DNA of 64,000 nucleotides from Neostapfia colusana (GCA_030760725.1 JASWHV010000001.1:22007928-22071927); one strand, 5' to 3'. Shown: positions 21,382 through 33,986, counted from the first letter of the stretch. Notes: a model not told the origin generated them from the sequence alone. Numbers and translations: made by a program.

Positions 21382-24300
21382 TTACCGGATATGCGACGTG
21401 AAAAAGTCGGGGTAGTTAGTGCGAAGGAATTCTTCGCTCTCCCATGTCGCTTCGTCCATAGAGTGATTACTCCATAGAACCTTGTAGAACCACAACGTAC
21501 GGTTGCGTGTGGTTCGGGCCTTTTCATCAATAATCTGCACCGGTTCCTCCCGATAGGTGAGATCCGGTTGCAGTTCTTCAATGTCTTCCAGCTGAACGGT
21601 AGTTGATAGCTTGAGACACTTCCTCAGCTGGGAAATGTGAAAGACGTCGTGCACACCGGAAAGTGCTTCTGGTAAGTTCAGCCGGTATGCCACCGATCCA
21701 CATCTTTCGATAATCTGGAATGGACCGATGAAGCGGGGTGCTAACTTTCCCCTCACCCCAAATCTGTTTACGCCCTTCATTGGAGACACCCGTAGATATA
21801 CGTGATCCCCAACTTCGAATTGTAATGGGCGCCTTCTCCGGTCCGCATACTGTTTCTGTCGGGATTGAGCGGCTTTTAGGTTCGCTTGAATTAATCGAAC
21901 CTTTTCTTCCGCGTTGTTGACAAGGTCAATCCCGAAGGTAACCCTCTCGCCAGACTCACACCAGTTCAGTGGTGTGCGGCATTTTCTCCCGTATAGCGCC
22001 TCGTAGGGCGCCATCTTGATGCTGCCTTGGTACCCATTGTTGTACGAGAACTCGGCTAACGGCAAGTGATCATCCCAATTCTTGCCGTGGTCGATAGCGC
22101 AAGCTCGTAGCATGTCTTCTAAGATTTGATTTACCCGCTCCGTTTGCCCATCCGTCTGCGGGTGGTAGGCTGAACTACGGATCAGCTTCGTCCCCAAGGC
22201 AGCGTGCAGCTGCTCCCAAAAACGGGACACAAATAAAGTGCCCCGGTCCGATACGATGGTACGGGGTACGCCGTATAAGCATAGGATCCGTGAGATGTAC
22301 AGTTCAGCGTACTTCTTGGCGTTGTAGTTGGTGTTGACCGGGATGAAATGGGCAACTTTGGTGAGCCGATCGACGATCACCCACACAGAATCATGTTTCT
22401 GTGAGGTGGTGGGTAAACCGACGACGAAATCCATGCTCACGTCCTCCCACTTCCAGGCAGGAATGCCCAGTGGTTGCAGCAGTCCCGGTTTCCGCATGTG
22501 GTCTGCCTTCACCCTTCGACATGTATCACATTCGGACACGTACTTTGCAGTCTCTCGTTTCATCCGTGTCCACCAAAACTTTCTTCTGAGTTCTTGATAC
22601 ATTTTGTTGCTACCGGGCTGAATAGAAAACTTTGATAAGTGAGCCTCATCAAAGATTTTCTTCCGTAACTCCGGGTTTCGGGGTACGACAATCCGGTCCT
22701 TGAACCATAGGACGCCGTCTCCGTCCTTCCGGAAACATTTCAACTCCCCACTGTCTACACGTCTCTGTAAACGTGACATGCCCTTGTCATTCTTCTGGGC
22801 TGCCGCTATCTCTTCACGGATGGTGGGGATCAAAGCTAGGTTGTAGAGAGCCCCGTGTGGAATCACATGTAGTGGTGGTTCGCTCTCTTCCAACGGTGTG
22901 ATGGTTAGATTATTGATGTGTGACTTGCGGCTCAGCGCATCTGCCACAACGTTTGCCTTGCCCGGATGATAATGGATCTCTATCTCGTAATCCTTTATCA
23001 GTTCTAACCATCTTCGTTGCCTCATGTTCAGCTCCTTCTGAGTGAATATGTACTTGAGGCTTTTGTGGTCGGTATATAAATGTACGAGGTTACCGAGTAG
23101 GTAGTGCCTCCACATTTTTAGTGCAAGTACCACGGCAGCGAGCTCCAAGTCGTGTGTTGGATAATTTTGTTCATGGTTCCTAAGCTGCCGTGATCCATAC
23201 GCGACCACTCTTCGGTCTTGCATCAGCACACATCCGAGCCCAATGCCGGATGCATCGCAGTACACATCGAACGGTTTTGTTGTGTCTGGCTGCGCCAAAA
23301 CCGGTGCTGATGTTAGGTGCTTGACTAAAGCCTTGAATGCTGCTTCACATTTTGGACTCCAAACATATTTGGTAGCCTTCTTCAGCAGCTCTGTCATTGG
23401 CTTGGCAATCTTCGAGAAGTTCGGAATGAACCTCCGATAATATCCCGCGAGTCCGAGGAAACTCCGTACCTCGTGAACAGTTCTCGGGGATTTCCAATTC
23501 AGCACTTGCGTGATCTTACTCGGGTCCACAGCGATACCCTCCGCTGAAATGATATGCCCGAGGAAAGGCACTTGCGATATCCAAAACTCGCATTTGCTGA
23601 ATTTTGCGTATAACTTGTGATCCCGCAGCCGTTGCAAGACTATACGCAGATGTTTCTTGTGATCTTTCTCCGACTTGGAATATACCAGGATGTCGTCGAT
23701 GAAGACCACGACAAACTTGTCCAGCTCCGGCATGAATACCGAGTTCATTAAGTACATGAAGTGAGCTGGAGCATTGGTGAGGCCGAAGGACATGACCAGG
23801 TACTCATAAAGTCCGTACCTTGTCGAAAAAGCTGTCTTTGGAATGTCCTCCGCCCTTATCTTAATCTGATGGTACCCGGATCTTAAATCCATCTTGAAAA
23901 AGATCTTTGCTTCGACCAACTGATCAAACAACATGTCGATCCGTGGCAACGGGTACTTGTTCTTGATGGTTACGGCATTTAATGGACGGTAGTCCACGCA
24001 AAGCCGTAGCGTCTCATCCTTCTTCTTGACAAATAATGCCGAACAGCCCCATGGGGAGGAGCTCGGCCTAATAAAACCCTTCTCCAGAAGGTCCGTGAGC
24101 TGAGTCTTCAGTTCAGCCAACTCCTTGGGCGCCATCTTGTACGGCCTTCGGGATATTGGCATGGTCCCCGGTGCGAGTTCAATCTTGAACTCCACCTCTC
24201 TATCGGGTGGCATCCCCGGCAAATCGTCCGGGAATACATCCGGGAACTCTCGGACCACTGGAATGTCTTCCAATCTGATAGTTGTGGCTTGATAGACACT

Positions 24301-25938
24301 TGGAAATTTTATTTCTGGACTGTCCAGAAATAATGAGTGAGAACCGTGCACCTCTGAGTTTAAGTGCACGACTCGAAGGACGGTGTCTAACACAGCGCCG
24401 TGGCGGGTTAACCACGACATCCCTAGGATGACATCGACCTTTTGTCCCTCTAAGATAATGAGAGACGTGGGGTACACTCTACCCGCTAAGCATAATGGTG
24501 CTTTGGAGACCATTACGCTTGCTGAAATCTTCCCACCCGGTGAACAAATTAAATATGGACTATCGGTGGGTAGTATTGGCAAGCTGTGTTTAGCAATGAA
24601 AGCTTGGCTAATAAAATTATGCGTGGCGCCTGAATCAAATAGTACTATAGCGGGATGCTGGTGGAGTTGGAACATACCCGCAAGGATTGGCTCGCCCTCC
24701 GGCACGTCCTCAATGGCAAGCTGGTGGACAGTGCCGGGCCTAGGGTTTGCCCGCCGCGCATTAGTAGGGTTCCGGGGTTGATTCCTCCCCGGAAACTGTG
24801 GTGCCACTCCGCCGCCTTGCCTCTCCGGGCAACTGCTCGCGAAGTGTCCTGGACGACCACACTTGTAACATGTGGCCGCTGCTGGTGGAGTACTTGGTGG
24901 ACGGAAGCCCGGCATGCGTTGCGGAGGTGCAAACGCACGCGGCATCGCCTGCTGCTGTTGTTGTTGTTGCGGTGGTACTGGCAGTGCCGGCCGGAATGCC
25001 GGTGAAGAGTACGGCCGACTGCGGAACGACATCGACCGCTGTGGCGGCTGCCAGCGTGGGCCTGATGGTGGGCGATTCACCATCCGAAACTTCTGAGAAG
25101 GACCACCTCCTTCTCCGCTGCTCTGCGGCGCGCTTCGCTTTCGCTCTGCCGCCGCCAACTCCTTGCCAGAGTCCTCCTGAACAATCGCAGCATCAATGAT
25201 GTCGTTGAGGCTGCCGCGATTGAACATCGCCAACTTGTCCTTCAGGAGCGGGTTAAGCCCCTGGTAAAAATGGTCCCGCCGCTTCTCGTCCGTATCTGCG
25301 TGATACGACGCGTAGAGCGCGAGATTGTTAAACGCCCTGGAATATTCCAGCGCGTTCCGGCTCCCTTGTTGCAGGTGTAGGAACTCCTGCGTCTTCCTCT
25401 TCATCAAACCGGGCGGTATATGATAGGCCCTGAAGGCCGTCCGGAACTCCGCCCAGGTCATCGCTCGGTCGGTGGGCTGTGAAGCACAGAAGTTGGCCCA
25501 CCACGCGCTCGCAGATCCTTGGAGCTGCTGGACCGCGAACTGAGTCTTGCGCTGCTCGCTGATTTGGAGCAGCCCGAACTTCATCTCTATGGCGCGGAGC
25601 CAGTTGTCCGCGTCAAGTGGTTCATCCGCCCTTGAGAATACAGGGGGATGAGTCGCCAGAAAGTCGGAGTAGGAGCTCTGTTGGCGCTCCTCACGATCTT
25701 GACGTCTCTCTGGGCGAGACGTATTCGCAATTAACGTTTGCAGCAGCTCTGTGTGCTGCTGATGTGAACCCGCCATTGCCGCGACAATGTCGGCCAATGT
25801 AACCGTTGGCAGTGGCGGTGGCGGTGTTTACTGTTGCTGTTGCTGCTGCTGTCCCGAGGAGTCCTCGGGAGGTGGTTGGGAGGTCTCTCCCCCTTGACTG
25901 GTACCCCCAACGTCAGGGTTGGCACGAGTACGCGTCAT
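21382..25938 (-). CDS. gag-pol: Element C Gag-Pol polyprotein, single frame with one early stop
   Basis: The ATG matching gag starts of D and E is at 25936-25938. An in-frame TAA at 25828-25830, in a poly-Gln tract, cuts the frame at codon 37. The next ATG is at 25774-25776, and from there about 1464 codons are open. Numbering from 25797: gag core 45-215; CCHC knuckle 310-323; protease DSGATHNF 388-395; RT FIDD 699-702; RNase H D848, E885, D910 and D953. The integrase finger is H1053, Q1060, C1090 and C1093, with Q replacing the expected second His (codon CAG at 22618-22620). The D,D35E triad is D1123, D1184 and E1220. A GPF motif is at 1358 and a chromodomain-like end at about 1417-1468. Gag, protease and pol share one frame with no frameshift. 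The gag ATG lies one base after a TTTGAATTTCAG acceptor-like sequence. Confidence 0.92.
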
Positions 25939-26209
25939 TCTGAAATTCAAAACAGCAGCAATTAGCACATGTCTCACTTAAAATTCCATACGCAACAGTA
26001 GGTATTGAGTGACACATGATTAACTTGCACAACATTCACATATATTGATAAAGCAGAAACTTTATACAAGATACATTATTCTCGGATCTCCGAGAAGTCG
26101 TGCTCATGTCGTCACTACCTATACATACGCTACTGTCTATACGACATGTCACCGATTACAAAAGTTGGGTTACGCTACCCTAGCTGCCCTACTTGGCAAC
26201 CGTAACCCC

Positions 26210-27154
26210 CTACTCGGAGTAGAACTCGACCTCCTGTGGGTCGTCCTCCTCCGGTACTTCTGCTGGTGGCTCTGGATCTACCACCTCTTCTCCCATTCCG
26301 GGCTCCCCCATTGCTGGAAGACCCAAGACTACCGGTATGCCTAACACCGGGGGCACGAGGTCCTGCAATGCATGCACCTCGTCCATAGCCTGGTTGTAGT
26401 CCTCTTCCCAGCCTTGTCCTTCCTCAATAGCGTCGTCCCGCTCTTGAGCAAGGTCCTCATTCTGCTGGGTTAGGGTCTGCACCAGCTCTTGCAACGCCGC
26501 GACGTCAACACGGCTCTTCTTCTTTGCCTTCTTCAGACGACGCAACTGATTGTGTTGTTCATTCAGTCGCTTGATCATCGGAAGGAGCACATTGCGGAGT
26601 GCACTGTGAGCACTCTCGAAATGATCTCCACGGCTTGTGCTCTCCTTGAGCTTGGTGGCGAGATGCTCCGTATGAACAGCTTGGCTGTCCATCACAGCGT
26701 TTCCCGCCCTCATTTGGAGGCTGAGGTTTGCCTCCGCGGGGTTGTACCTTGGGCAACTCGGGTCTGTTGCCTCCCGGTACCTTTCTTCCCACACATGCTG
26801 AGCTCGCCCCTCCACCGGAACGAGTGCGTATGGAGTGCCCTCCATAGCCTGCACGTGTAGTTGGCAGAAACGTGACATAGTGTCACGGGCTGCCACTTGC
26901 CACATCCCTTCCGGTTGTCTTCCTCTCACCGTGACGGTGAATGGCACCCAACCGGGTGGCGTAGGTCCTGCGGAAACCTCGACATGGATCGTCCACGTCT
27001 TGTTCCCCTCTTCGCCTTCTTCCTTGGCGAAGTATTGCGGCATCTGGTTATACCCGAAATATTGGAGCATTTGCCACAATGCTTCCGGGTAGCCGCTACG
27101 GTCAGAGCAGTGGGAAACTACCCACCCGTTCTCCAACCGTTTATCTGCTGCCAT
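26210..27154 (-). CDS. Element C extra ORF (aORF) between PBS and gag (314 aa)
   Basis: An intact ORF is encoded in the same sense as gag-pol. Residues 1-130 look like a compact alpha/beta domain: a helix YPEALWQMLQYFGY, a strand WTIHVEV, then PPGWVPFTVTV, a helix MWQVAARDTMSRFCQLHV and YALVPVEGRAQHVWEERYRE. Residues about 165-260 are predicted coiled coil with a Lys-rich patch (LRRLKKAKKKS). The last 50 residues are Pro-rich and very acidic. I cannot name a family, though repeat-associated grass hypothetical proteins with a similar tail are familiar. The layout resembles the element B aORF at 12228-13007. Its ATG directly follows ATATATTTTTACAG, a strong 3' splice-site consensus. It is not protease, polymerase or envelope by any motif I see. 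Function is unknown. Confidence 0.75.
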   Translation of the reverse strand: MAADKRLENGWVVSHCSDRSGYPEALWQMLQYFGYNQMPQYFAKEEGEEGNKTWTIHVEVSAGPTPPGWVPFTVTVRGRQPEGMWQVAARDTMSRFCQLHVQAMEGTPYALVPVEGRAQHVWEERYREATDPSCPRYNPAEANLSLQMRAGNAVMDSQAVHTEHLATKLKESTSRGDHFESAHSALRNVLLPMIKRLNEQHNQLRRLKKAKKKSRVDVAALQELVQTLTQQNEDLAQERDDAIEEGQGWEEDYNQAMDEVHALQDLVPPVLGIPVVLGLPAMGEPGMGEEVVDPEPPAEVPEEDDPQEVEFYSE

Positions 27155-27170
27155 CTGTAAAAATATATTT
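27155..27170 (-). promoter_or_regulatory. Candidate splice acceptor before element C aORF
   Basis: The sense strand reads ATATATTTTTACAG and then ATG. A donor-like GTGAGGAA lies upstream at 28583-28590 in the leader and is conserved in D and E. Confidence 0.5.
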
Positions 27171-28640
27171 GAGAATTGTCAAATATTTATTTAAACAGTA
27201 AACCATTGAGTTATAACATAAGATATGTTATTGAACCCATAACACTTGGAAACATAGTTCAAATTTCTAAACAAATTTGACTGCTGATCTGCTGTTACCA
27301 TGACAGCCCTGACCAGTTTCCATATCAATCTGATTTAGGCCAGGTTAAATTCAAAATCAGTCCTGGAGCTCAACATAAAAGTTAAAGTTAACTTCAATAG
27401 CTTTCCAGAAAGTATTTGGTTGGCCTAAGATCTATCCTGGTTCAAAAGTTATGAGATGTCAAAGTTAACAGAATTTCTGGAGAAAATTGGACAGCACCTC
27501 CCTGCTTTAGGTACTGCTTTGATCCAACAATTTCAGTTACTTCTGTTCCTAATCTGCCAAAACTTTCTGTTAAAAAGTTGTAACCCATCTCATAAGCTTT
27601 CCAGAACTACCTCATTTTCTATTTCTGGAATTTTAAGCAGGAAGTTATGCTTAATTTACAGAGAGTTTACAGAGAGTCTTTGCTCTGTCCTGTTTTCTGG
27701 ACAGTTTCAACTCTACTGCATTTTTCGAGTGGTTAAGGGATGAAACACCTCTGGAACTCAACAGAAAAGTTGTAAAGCTCCTCCAAAGCTTTCCAGAAAT
27801 GTATCATACGACCCCAACCTCAAAAGAACTCAACCTCTAACCTCTGATTAACTTCAGCCTTGAGTTAGCTGAAAACAGAGTGCTCTGTCCTTAACATCCT
27901 ATAAGTTGAAAACTTATTAGCTTTGAATATCCTGTTCAAGGGAAGGAGTTACATCAAGTTTTACTACTTTGGATCAAAACCTTCAAGTTTTTAAATGAAG
28001 TTGTTCATTTAGTTGGATGTGACGTCGATGCGTCACCAGATTATGTCGGTACTACGTCCTCACAAAGGAAAACCTATACCGGACTTAGCCGGCTTCGTTA
28101 GTTCAGTGGCACTACTCGTCACTCGCACACGGATGCTACACGTCTACCGTTTCGTGGTAAGGCTACCTGCAGAAACTCAAACAATCATCAGACTCGGCTG
28201 CACACCGAGCCCGGAATCCGTACAGTTGGTACACCCGGCCGTCATCACTCGCCCGGATGTTCTCAAGCCAAACACGCCTTGAGTTACGTGTTCACGTTTC
28301 AGACCACGTGACGGGGTCTCCCAAATTGCACCACGCACGCCAGGGACAGACGTTGCTCGAACACCCCAAACGACATGAAGAGTCGTAGAGGATCTCAAAG
28401 CGGATCGGGTTACCTGCCACCCGTGGGGCTCCACCCTTCAGCCTGTGCGCACTGGTGGACAGCGCTTATGTGCACCCCCCAAGACATGAACGTCCCGAGA
28501 TGCACGATTTTCCGACATAACAAATAGGGTAATATGCCACTTTCTATATGCTAATAACATCCTTATACGGGCTACTAACTCGTTCCTCACTGGATTCTTT
28601 TGAAAAAGAAGACCTTTGTACTGTGTTAAACCTCAAGCGA
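27171..28640 (-). other. Element C leader (PBS to aORF)
   Basis: About 1.5 kb without a supported ORF. It aligns in part with the D and E leaders, including GTGAGGAA near the PBS (28583-28590) and the palindromic ACAGAG-TG-CTCTGT at 27875-27888. The 85-codon minus-strand frame at 28177-28434 lies in conserved leader sequence but has no homologous frame in D. Confidence 0.7.
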
Positions 28641-28652
28641 GCTCTGATACCA
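28641..28652 (-). promoter_or_regulatory. Element C primer-binding site (tRNA-Met type)
   Basis: The minus strand reads TGGTATCAGAGC three bases inside the LTR end. The match to tRNA-Met is lost after that (TCGC in place of CA-containing sequence). Confidence 0.88.
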
Positions 28653-28655
28653 CGC

Positions 28656-31600
28656 TGACACGACCCCATTTGGTCCTGTCGAGCCAGGATCATGCTGAGG
28701 GGTGCTGCGTTGCACAGCACCGTATAACACACGTCAAAGGTGCAAAGCGGAAGCGGAAGTTTTATTACATAAACAGTTTTATGAACATGTTTACATCAAA
28801 ATAAGTTTAGTCCACACTCGCGGGCGTAGACTATGCATCAAGTACACGTTCAGCCCTTGAACGTGTCCTTGCTAGCACACACGCACACTAACTCTGCGGC
28901 GTGCACGACTCCCACTCGACGGGGTTCCCCTCCTGGGGTTCCGTCTCCTCTTCGGGAGTCCCTTCCTCATAGAACCCTGCAAAAGCTTCAAACACAAGCA
29001 GTGAGCACGAAGGCTCAGCAAGTCTGACCCGTCTCACCTAAACATGGAACTTCTACATGAGGGTAATGGGTTACATGAGGTAAAAATCATTTGCAAGGAC
29101 TCGCCTAATTAGTAGAACCTTACTTTCAAGTTTTAGCAGCAGGTTGTGGAGAACCTTACGCGAAGGTACATGAGAGAGCCGCAATCAAACAAGAAACGCA
29201 TTTCTCTCATGTACTTTGCCCAAAGTTGAAAAGAACTTTAGTTAGCTCTAAGCTACCGCATATCATTAACAATCAATGTCCATCTTTCAATCAGCAACAT
29301 TTTAACATGTAACTAGCCTGTTCATTCTACGTCACGGTACAGTGAACAAGTGGTACTCACTGACCGCGAGGGACGGCGATTATAATCGATTTACACCTGC
29401 AGGGTTACCCGAACAACCCGTCACGTACGCCCGTACTCGATGTTGCCTACAACAACCATCACGGACGCCGTACGCAACTACCTTTCACCCGTTAGCCAAA
29501 TATTGAACCGGTCCCATCGTCCCGAGCAAGAGGTCCCTGCACGCGCATCTCTGTGCCGCCAGCTGATTTACACCTCGAGCTCTCAACCTACCCTCTGAAC
29601 GACGGGCAATGCCTCAATACCCAGCTACCCGAGTTACATCAGTTTCCCGGTTCCCATATAGCCGGTAGGTCTTCGGTACTGTTCTAGCTTGTTCAACAGG
29701 CCCGCACACGGCTCGGTCCTCAATCGACACAAGCGGAGCTACAGCACACAGGCCCCAAAGTCCTGCTGCCCTTACTCTCCGCTCGGTCTCATTTGCTTGC
29801 CATGTGTATCATGTGCTATCTCTACCCGAGCAATGTGCTCTAGCCTATTCTCGCGAGTAGTTCCAACTACTCGACTTGTACCGAATCCTACTCTATCCTA
29901 GCAATGCAGTGGCTAACGAGGTTTACAATCCTAAACCCAACCCATGGTTCTCTTGGCTGTGCAGTTGGGTTTCCAATCAAGACTCTAATGCACAGAACAA
30001 AGGAAACAAGTATGTGCTCAAAACAATAAAAATTTGTAAAAAGGTTAATGTAAACCGGGGCTTGCCTTGCTGCTCTTGGTCGTAGGCTAGCTGTTCCTCC
30101 GGAGTTACGAAGTCTAGGACTTCGGGTTCCTCCTCGACCTTAGCGACTACATGATAGAAACAATACATGTATTAATTTAATGCATTTGTATTAAGTTTGA
30201 AGTTGTGAAGTCTATAACCTTTGCTAGATAGACCTAATGACTGTGAAACTTTTACTGTGGCTTGGTTACAACCTAAACAGAGACTTGGTCAAGTTTTAGT
30301 TGCAGCAAAGCTCATTTGAGCCCTCCACAAATAATTATGTCCTTGACCTTAATTGGAACTCTTAGGGCGTTCTAAGAATTTTCATGAGACAAACTATGAC
30401 TTTCTGAAAACTAGATTTTCAGAGGGCTCTAATGGAGTTGGTCTCCCTTAATTTGGAAGTCTCTAACTAAAGATATGAGCTAAACAATTTCAGAGAAAAT
30501 TCTGAAAATGTTTCTGAACATTTTCTATTTTCTCTGGGACAGTTTCACTAATCACACCATTAGGTGGACTAAATGAGCTCAAATGGATCTGAAATTTTTA
30601 TGGTAGTTCAAGGATATTTTAGTGAACATCTCAGCAAAATTTCAGGATTTTCCTCCAAAGGATTCTCCAGTTAAAATTCCTAACAGTTTAAACTTTGAGG
30701 AATTAATTCTGGAGAATTAAGGAATTTCATGGAGTGAAACTTGATTTTCTGGAAAGTACTCAGAGAGCTGAATCCAGCAGAATTTGGTTCACTCGATTTG
30801 GAGCTTTCTAGCCAAAGTTATAAGGATTTGAAGTTTGAAGGAAATCTGAAAATCGGGGAAAAGTTTAAACTCGCGCGTGGGCCCAGGGGACACGCGTCGC
30901 ACACCTAGGCGATGGCACACCGCGGCCCACAAGGACTTTGCGCGCCAGCACTCCCGATCCCGGCCGCAGCCGGATCCCGATTCAAAATATCGGCCGCTGA
31001 CAGCTGGGGTCCACCCCCTTCTTCAACCTCGCGACACCCGCGCTCCGCCGCCGAGGGATCTCGCCGGAGAGCTCGCCGCCGGTTGCTGTACAGCTCCAAA
31101 CTTCTTGATTCTGGCCGCCCCTGCCTACTTTTTTACTTGGGGAACCGGATTCTAGGGTCAGTTGCTCATGACAACGGCCGTAGCATGGTCGGCGACGAGC
31201 CGCCATATCGGAATGACTTCGGCCATGTCGGCTGACTCTCCTAGTATCTCAGCTACTTGGGAAATCGGTCGGGGAGCATCAGTGGACCTCAGAGAAGGTC
31301 GACATGAGCTCGAGGCAGCTCGGGAAAGGCCCGAAATAGGTCCTCACCGTGCGCCCGATACCCCCCGTTCGTTCCGCCATTAGTAGACCTTAAATTACGC
31401 CGGGCACAGAGGTTCTCCAGCCCAGAGTTGTGAAGGCAACTTGTGCGTTACCGTGTCTAGCTCGTGTGGGAGTGGCCTGAGGCCCTCTAATCCTTTCTAG
31501 AGCACGAATTAAACAGAATCGTACCCGAAGGTCGTTCTGCACACAGAAAGGGGAGAAGTGGAAATTCGCCGCCGGTGAGCAACCACTCGAGCTGTGTCTC

Positions 31601-32700
31601 GGGGATGAGCAGCACCGGTCACCCGCGCGTCCAAGGGTGCCTTGGCTCGGGCGTGACAATGCCCTGGTTGGGCTGTCCACGAGAGCCCGAGGTGCGGCGG
31701 TTTCCAGTTCCGATTTTTATCTTTCGGCACAGCTGATAGCACTCGGTTTCAATCGACCTCTAGCGATGGGAAGGATGGAGGAAGGTCGCTAGTACCTTGC
31801 TGGGACCCTGGAGTGGAGGGAGGGAGCTGTGATCGGCTTGATCAAGCGGGAGCTCGAGCGGCAGCGATGGCAGTGGAAAAACAGGTCGTGCACGTCGGCA
31901 GCTCGGAGGATGGCGACTGAAGCACACCGGGGAGGGAATAAATAGGCCGGCGGCTGGCCTCCGGCTTGGGGCGCGCAGCAGGAGCTGGCGCCGGCTGCCC
32001 CCCTTCGGTGGCGCGCGCGCACAACAGCCGGGAACCGACTGAACTGAGTTTCAGTCGGTTTGTTTTGAGGCAGAGGCTGACATATGGGTCCCACCTCTCT
32101 TTTAACCTCTGAAATTTACTCCTAACAGCTGTGGTAAACAGTGAACCCTATTCTACCCTTGGCAATTCAAATTATTCACCCAAGAGCCATTTGAATTGAT
32201 CAAAGTTCAAATGAGGGTTGGTTTGAATGAATTTCAGCACAAGTTCAGTTTGAAATTCAAATAAAGTTTGAATTTCTCCCACTTAGCTCATGTCAAGATC
32301 AACTCTAAATGGAGTGAAAATTGGTGTGTGAGCTCACAAAAATGTGCTGAGTAAGAATATGCCCTTCACTTTTAAATTCATGGAATAAAAACAGTTTGAA
32401 TTTGAATATGGTTTCAAACTGCCCTCTTCTTATCTATACCCAAAATGACCTCAAAAAGGTTTTGAATTTGGGTGAAACTTGGCATGGACATCCTTAACAA
32501 AGTGTAGGAGTTTTCATATGTCCAGCCCATCTATATCACATGTGGGAAATACCACTTTTGCAATGTGTGAGTTTGTTCTCTAATGAGCATGTTGATAATT
32601 GTTACTTGCTCTTCATTTGTGTTCATCATTCTTCCTCAAATGAGGTGTGTGGTGAGGTGATGAACACTGCAAATGTGTGTCAAAAACTGAGGCCCTTACA
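28656..32700 (-). repeat. Element C 5' LTR
   Basis: This 4045-bp copy of 17269-21312 drives minus-strand transcription. A TATA-like TATTTATT lies at 31937-31944. The LTR hairpin is at 29854-29873 and the GGCAAGCCCC motif, with one substitution, at 30049-30066. No gene is seen. Confidence 0.93.
31937..31944 (-). promoter_or_regulatory. TATA-like box of element C 5' LTR
   Basis: The minus strand reads GGCCTATTTATTCCC about 760 bp into the LTR. It is the only TATA-like site in a CG-rich stretch. Confidence 0.5.
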
Positions 32701-32705
32701 CGCAT

Positions 32706-33066
32706 CCTGCCCTCCGGAGGTACAGGGGAGTACAACCGCTTTGCCTGGTCATGAACCCAAAGCACGTGCACTCTGCTTCCCCAGCGCATGGCCCAGTACT
32801 AGGGATCGGACGGCCGTACCCGGACCTCGGAGGGAGCCGGAGCTCCGGCGCCTCGTGCACAGAATTGCCCAAGTCCCGTATAACGGATCAGGATCGTAAG
32901 ACGGATAAGACTAGGAGACGGGAGGGGAGGACCCCCCGAGGAGAATTACGTTTCCTCTGCCTGTGTGCAGGACCTCCAGGTTACGGCTACAGGGACTGCA
33001 TGAAGCAGGGGGAAAGGAGCTACCAACTACTCCGGCCTAGGACTGGAAGGACCGGCTCCTGCCCGT
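32706..33066 (+). other. Element A interior after C insertion
   Basis: This GC-rich stretch with no supported ORF continues directly from 17268 if C is removed. It lies beyond the C-terminal end of the antisense ORF. Confidence 0.65.
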
Positions 33067-33981
33067 TCAGCAGGGGCGGGACCCGAGGGCCCCACGTGTC
33101 CAGCAGACCCCACGCTCCTCCACCTCGCGGCGGGCCGCCTGCAGAGCCTCCAGGTTCCCTTCGGAGAATTCCTTCTCCTTGGCCGCCAGGGAGCTCTCCC
33201 GAAGATGGAGAGTCTTGGCGAGCCGCTCCAACTCAGCAGCCTTGAAGTCGGCGGCCAACTACCAGTCCAAGACTGCCTGGCGATCACGGGAGATCTGTTC
33301 CTCCCTCAAGTCGAGGTCTGCCTTCAGGATCTCCAGCTCCTCGATCCGAGCTCGAAGGTCATCCTCGGCCGCCACCAGCTGCGCGGCGACCCTCTCCGCC
33401 TCAGCTGCCGTGGAATGCTCCCGTTCCTCAACAGCGAGTTCACGGCGCTCCAACTGCTGCCGTATCTCCACAGCAGCAGAGAGGCTCTCCTCGGGCCGGG
33501 CGTGTGCCTCCAGGGCCTCCCTGTTGATCCGCCGCAATTGGGTATCCATGCGGTCGACAGCCCGCTTCATCCGGTCTAGGAGCACTTCCCTGAAGTCGAG
33601 AACCTCCCTCCTGGAGTCGAGCTCGCTCTTAACCTTCGCGGTTCTCTCCCGCAAAAGGTTCCCCCCAGGTGAGGAGGCGATCCCGTTCAACCGTATACTC
33701 CTCCCGCTCGCGACCTAGTGCAGCCAAGACCTGCCGAACGCTTGTCTCGGCAAGCGCGAAGGCATCCGCCGGGGGCAATGGAGCAACAGAGGCCGGGGCA
33801 GTCCCCCCGACCTCCTCCATTACCTCATCTTCAAGAGGAGTCGACGCACCAGCAACTGAGACGAGACGCCGATCAGGAGAAGCTGGCTCCGAGGCTCTGG
33901 CAGCCGGATCTGCCGGGCTCTCTTCAGCTTCCGGCTCCTTGACCTGTGGAGAGGGGCGATCCGGGGTAGGCGGCGCTGGAG
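33067..33981 (-). pseudogene. Element A antisense ORF, C-terminal coiled-coil part, disrupted
   Basis: On the minus strand, opposite to gag, 33690-33067 reads as one frame broken by a TAG at 33259-33261. It encodes a long heptad-rich, charged protein (for example LRARIEELEILKADLDLREE). Upstream, 33981-33650 reads in a different frame as a Pro/Ala/Glu-rich segment that becomes helical (VRQVLAALGREREEYTVERD), so a frameshift lies at about 33655. The N-terminal part lies beyond element D at 58871-59336. Position, antisense orientation near the 3' LTR and a coiled-coil C-terminus match the antisense ORFs of grass Tat elements. I see no catalytic motif. The copy is clearly non-functional. Confidence 0.65.
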
Positions 33982-33986
33982 TAAAG

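Larger units (their letters stand above)
17269..32700 (-). mobile_element. Element C: Tekay chromovirus, minus strand, with extra ORF
   Basis: This is a 15.4-kb element with LTRs at 17269-21312 and 28656-32700 and perfect CGCAT target duplications (17264-17268 and 32701-32705). On the minus strand it reads PBS, leader, aORF, fused gag-pol and PPT. The LTRs look nearly identical throughout; differences are isolated bases and small indels such as one in the T-run near 31133. It is therefore a recent insertion. Despite the long gag-pol frame, a stop at codon 37 and a lost zinc-finger His suggest that this copy is not fully functional. Confidence 0.96.

Noticed and set aside
33067..33690. Antisense coiled-coil frame as a captured host gene
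   Set aside because: Its position next to the 3' LTR and its orientation match the antisense ORFs of Tat elements. No intron-exon pattern or host-gene domain was recognised.
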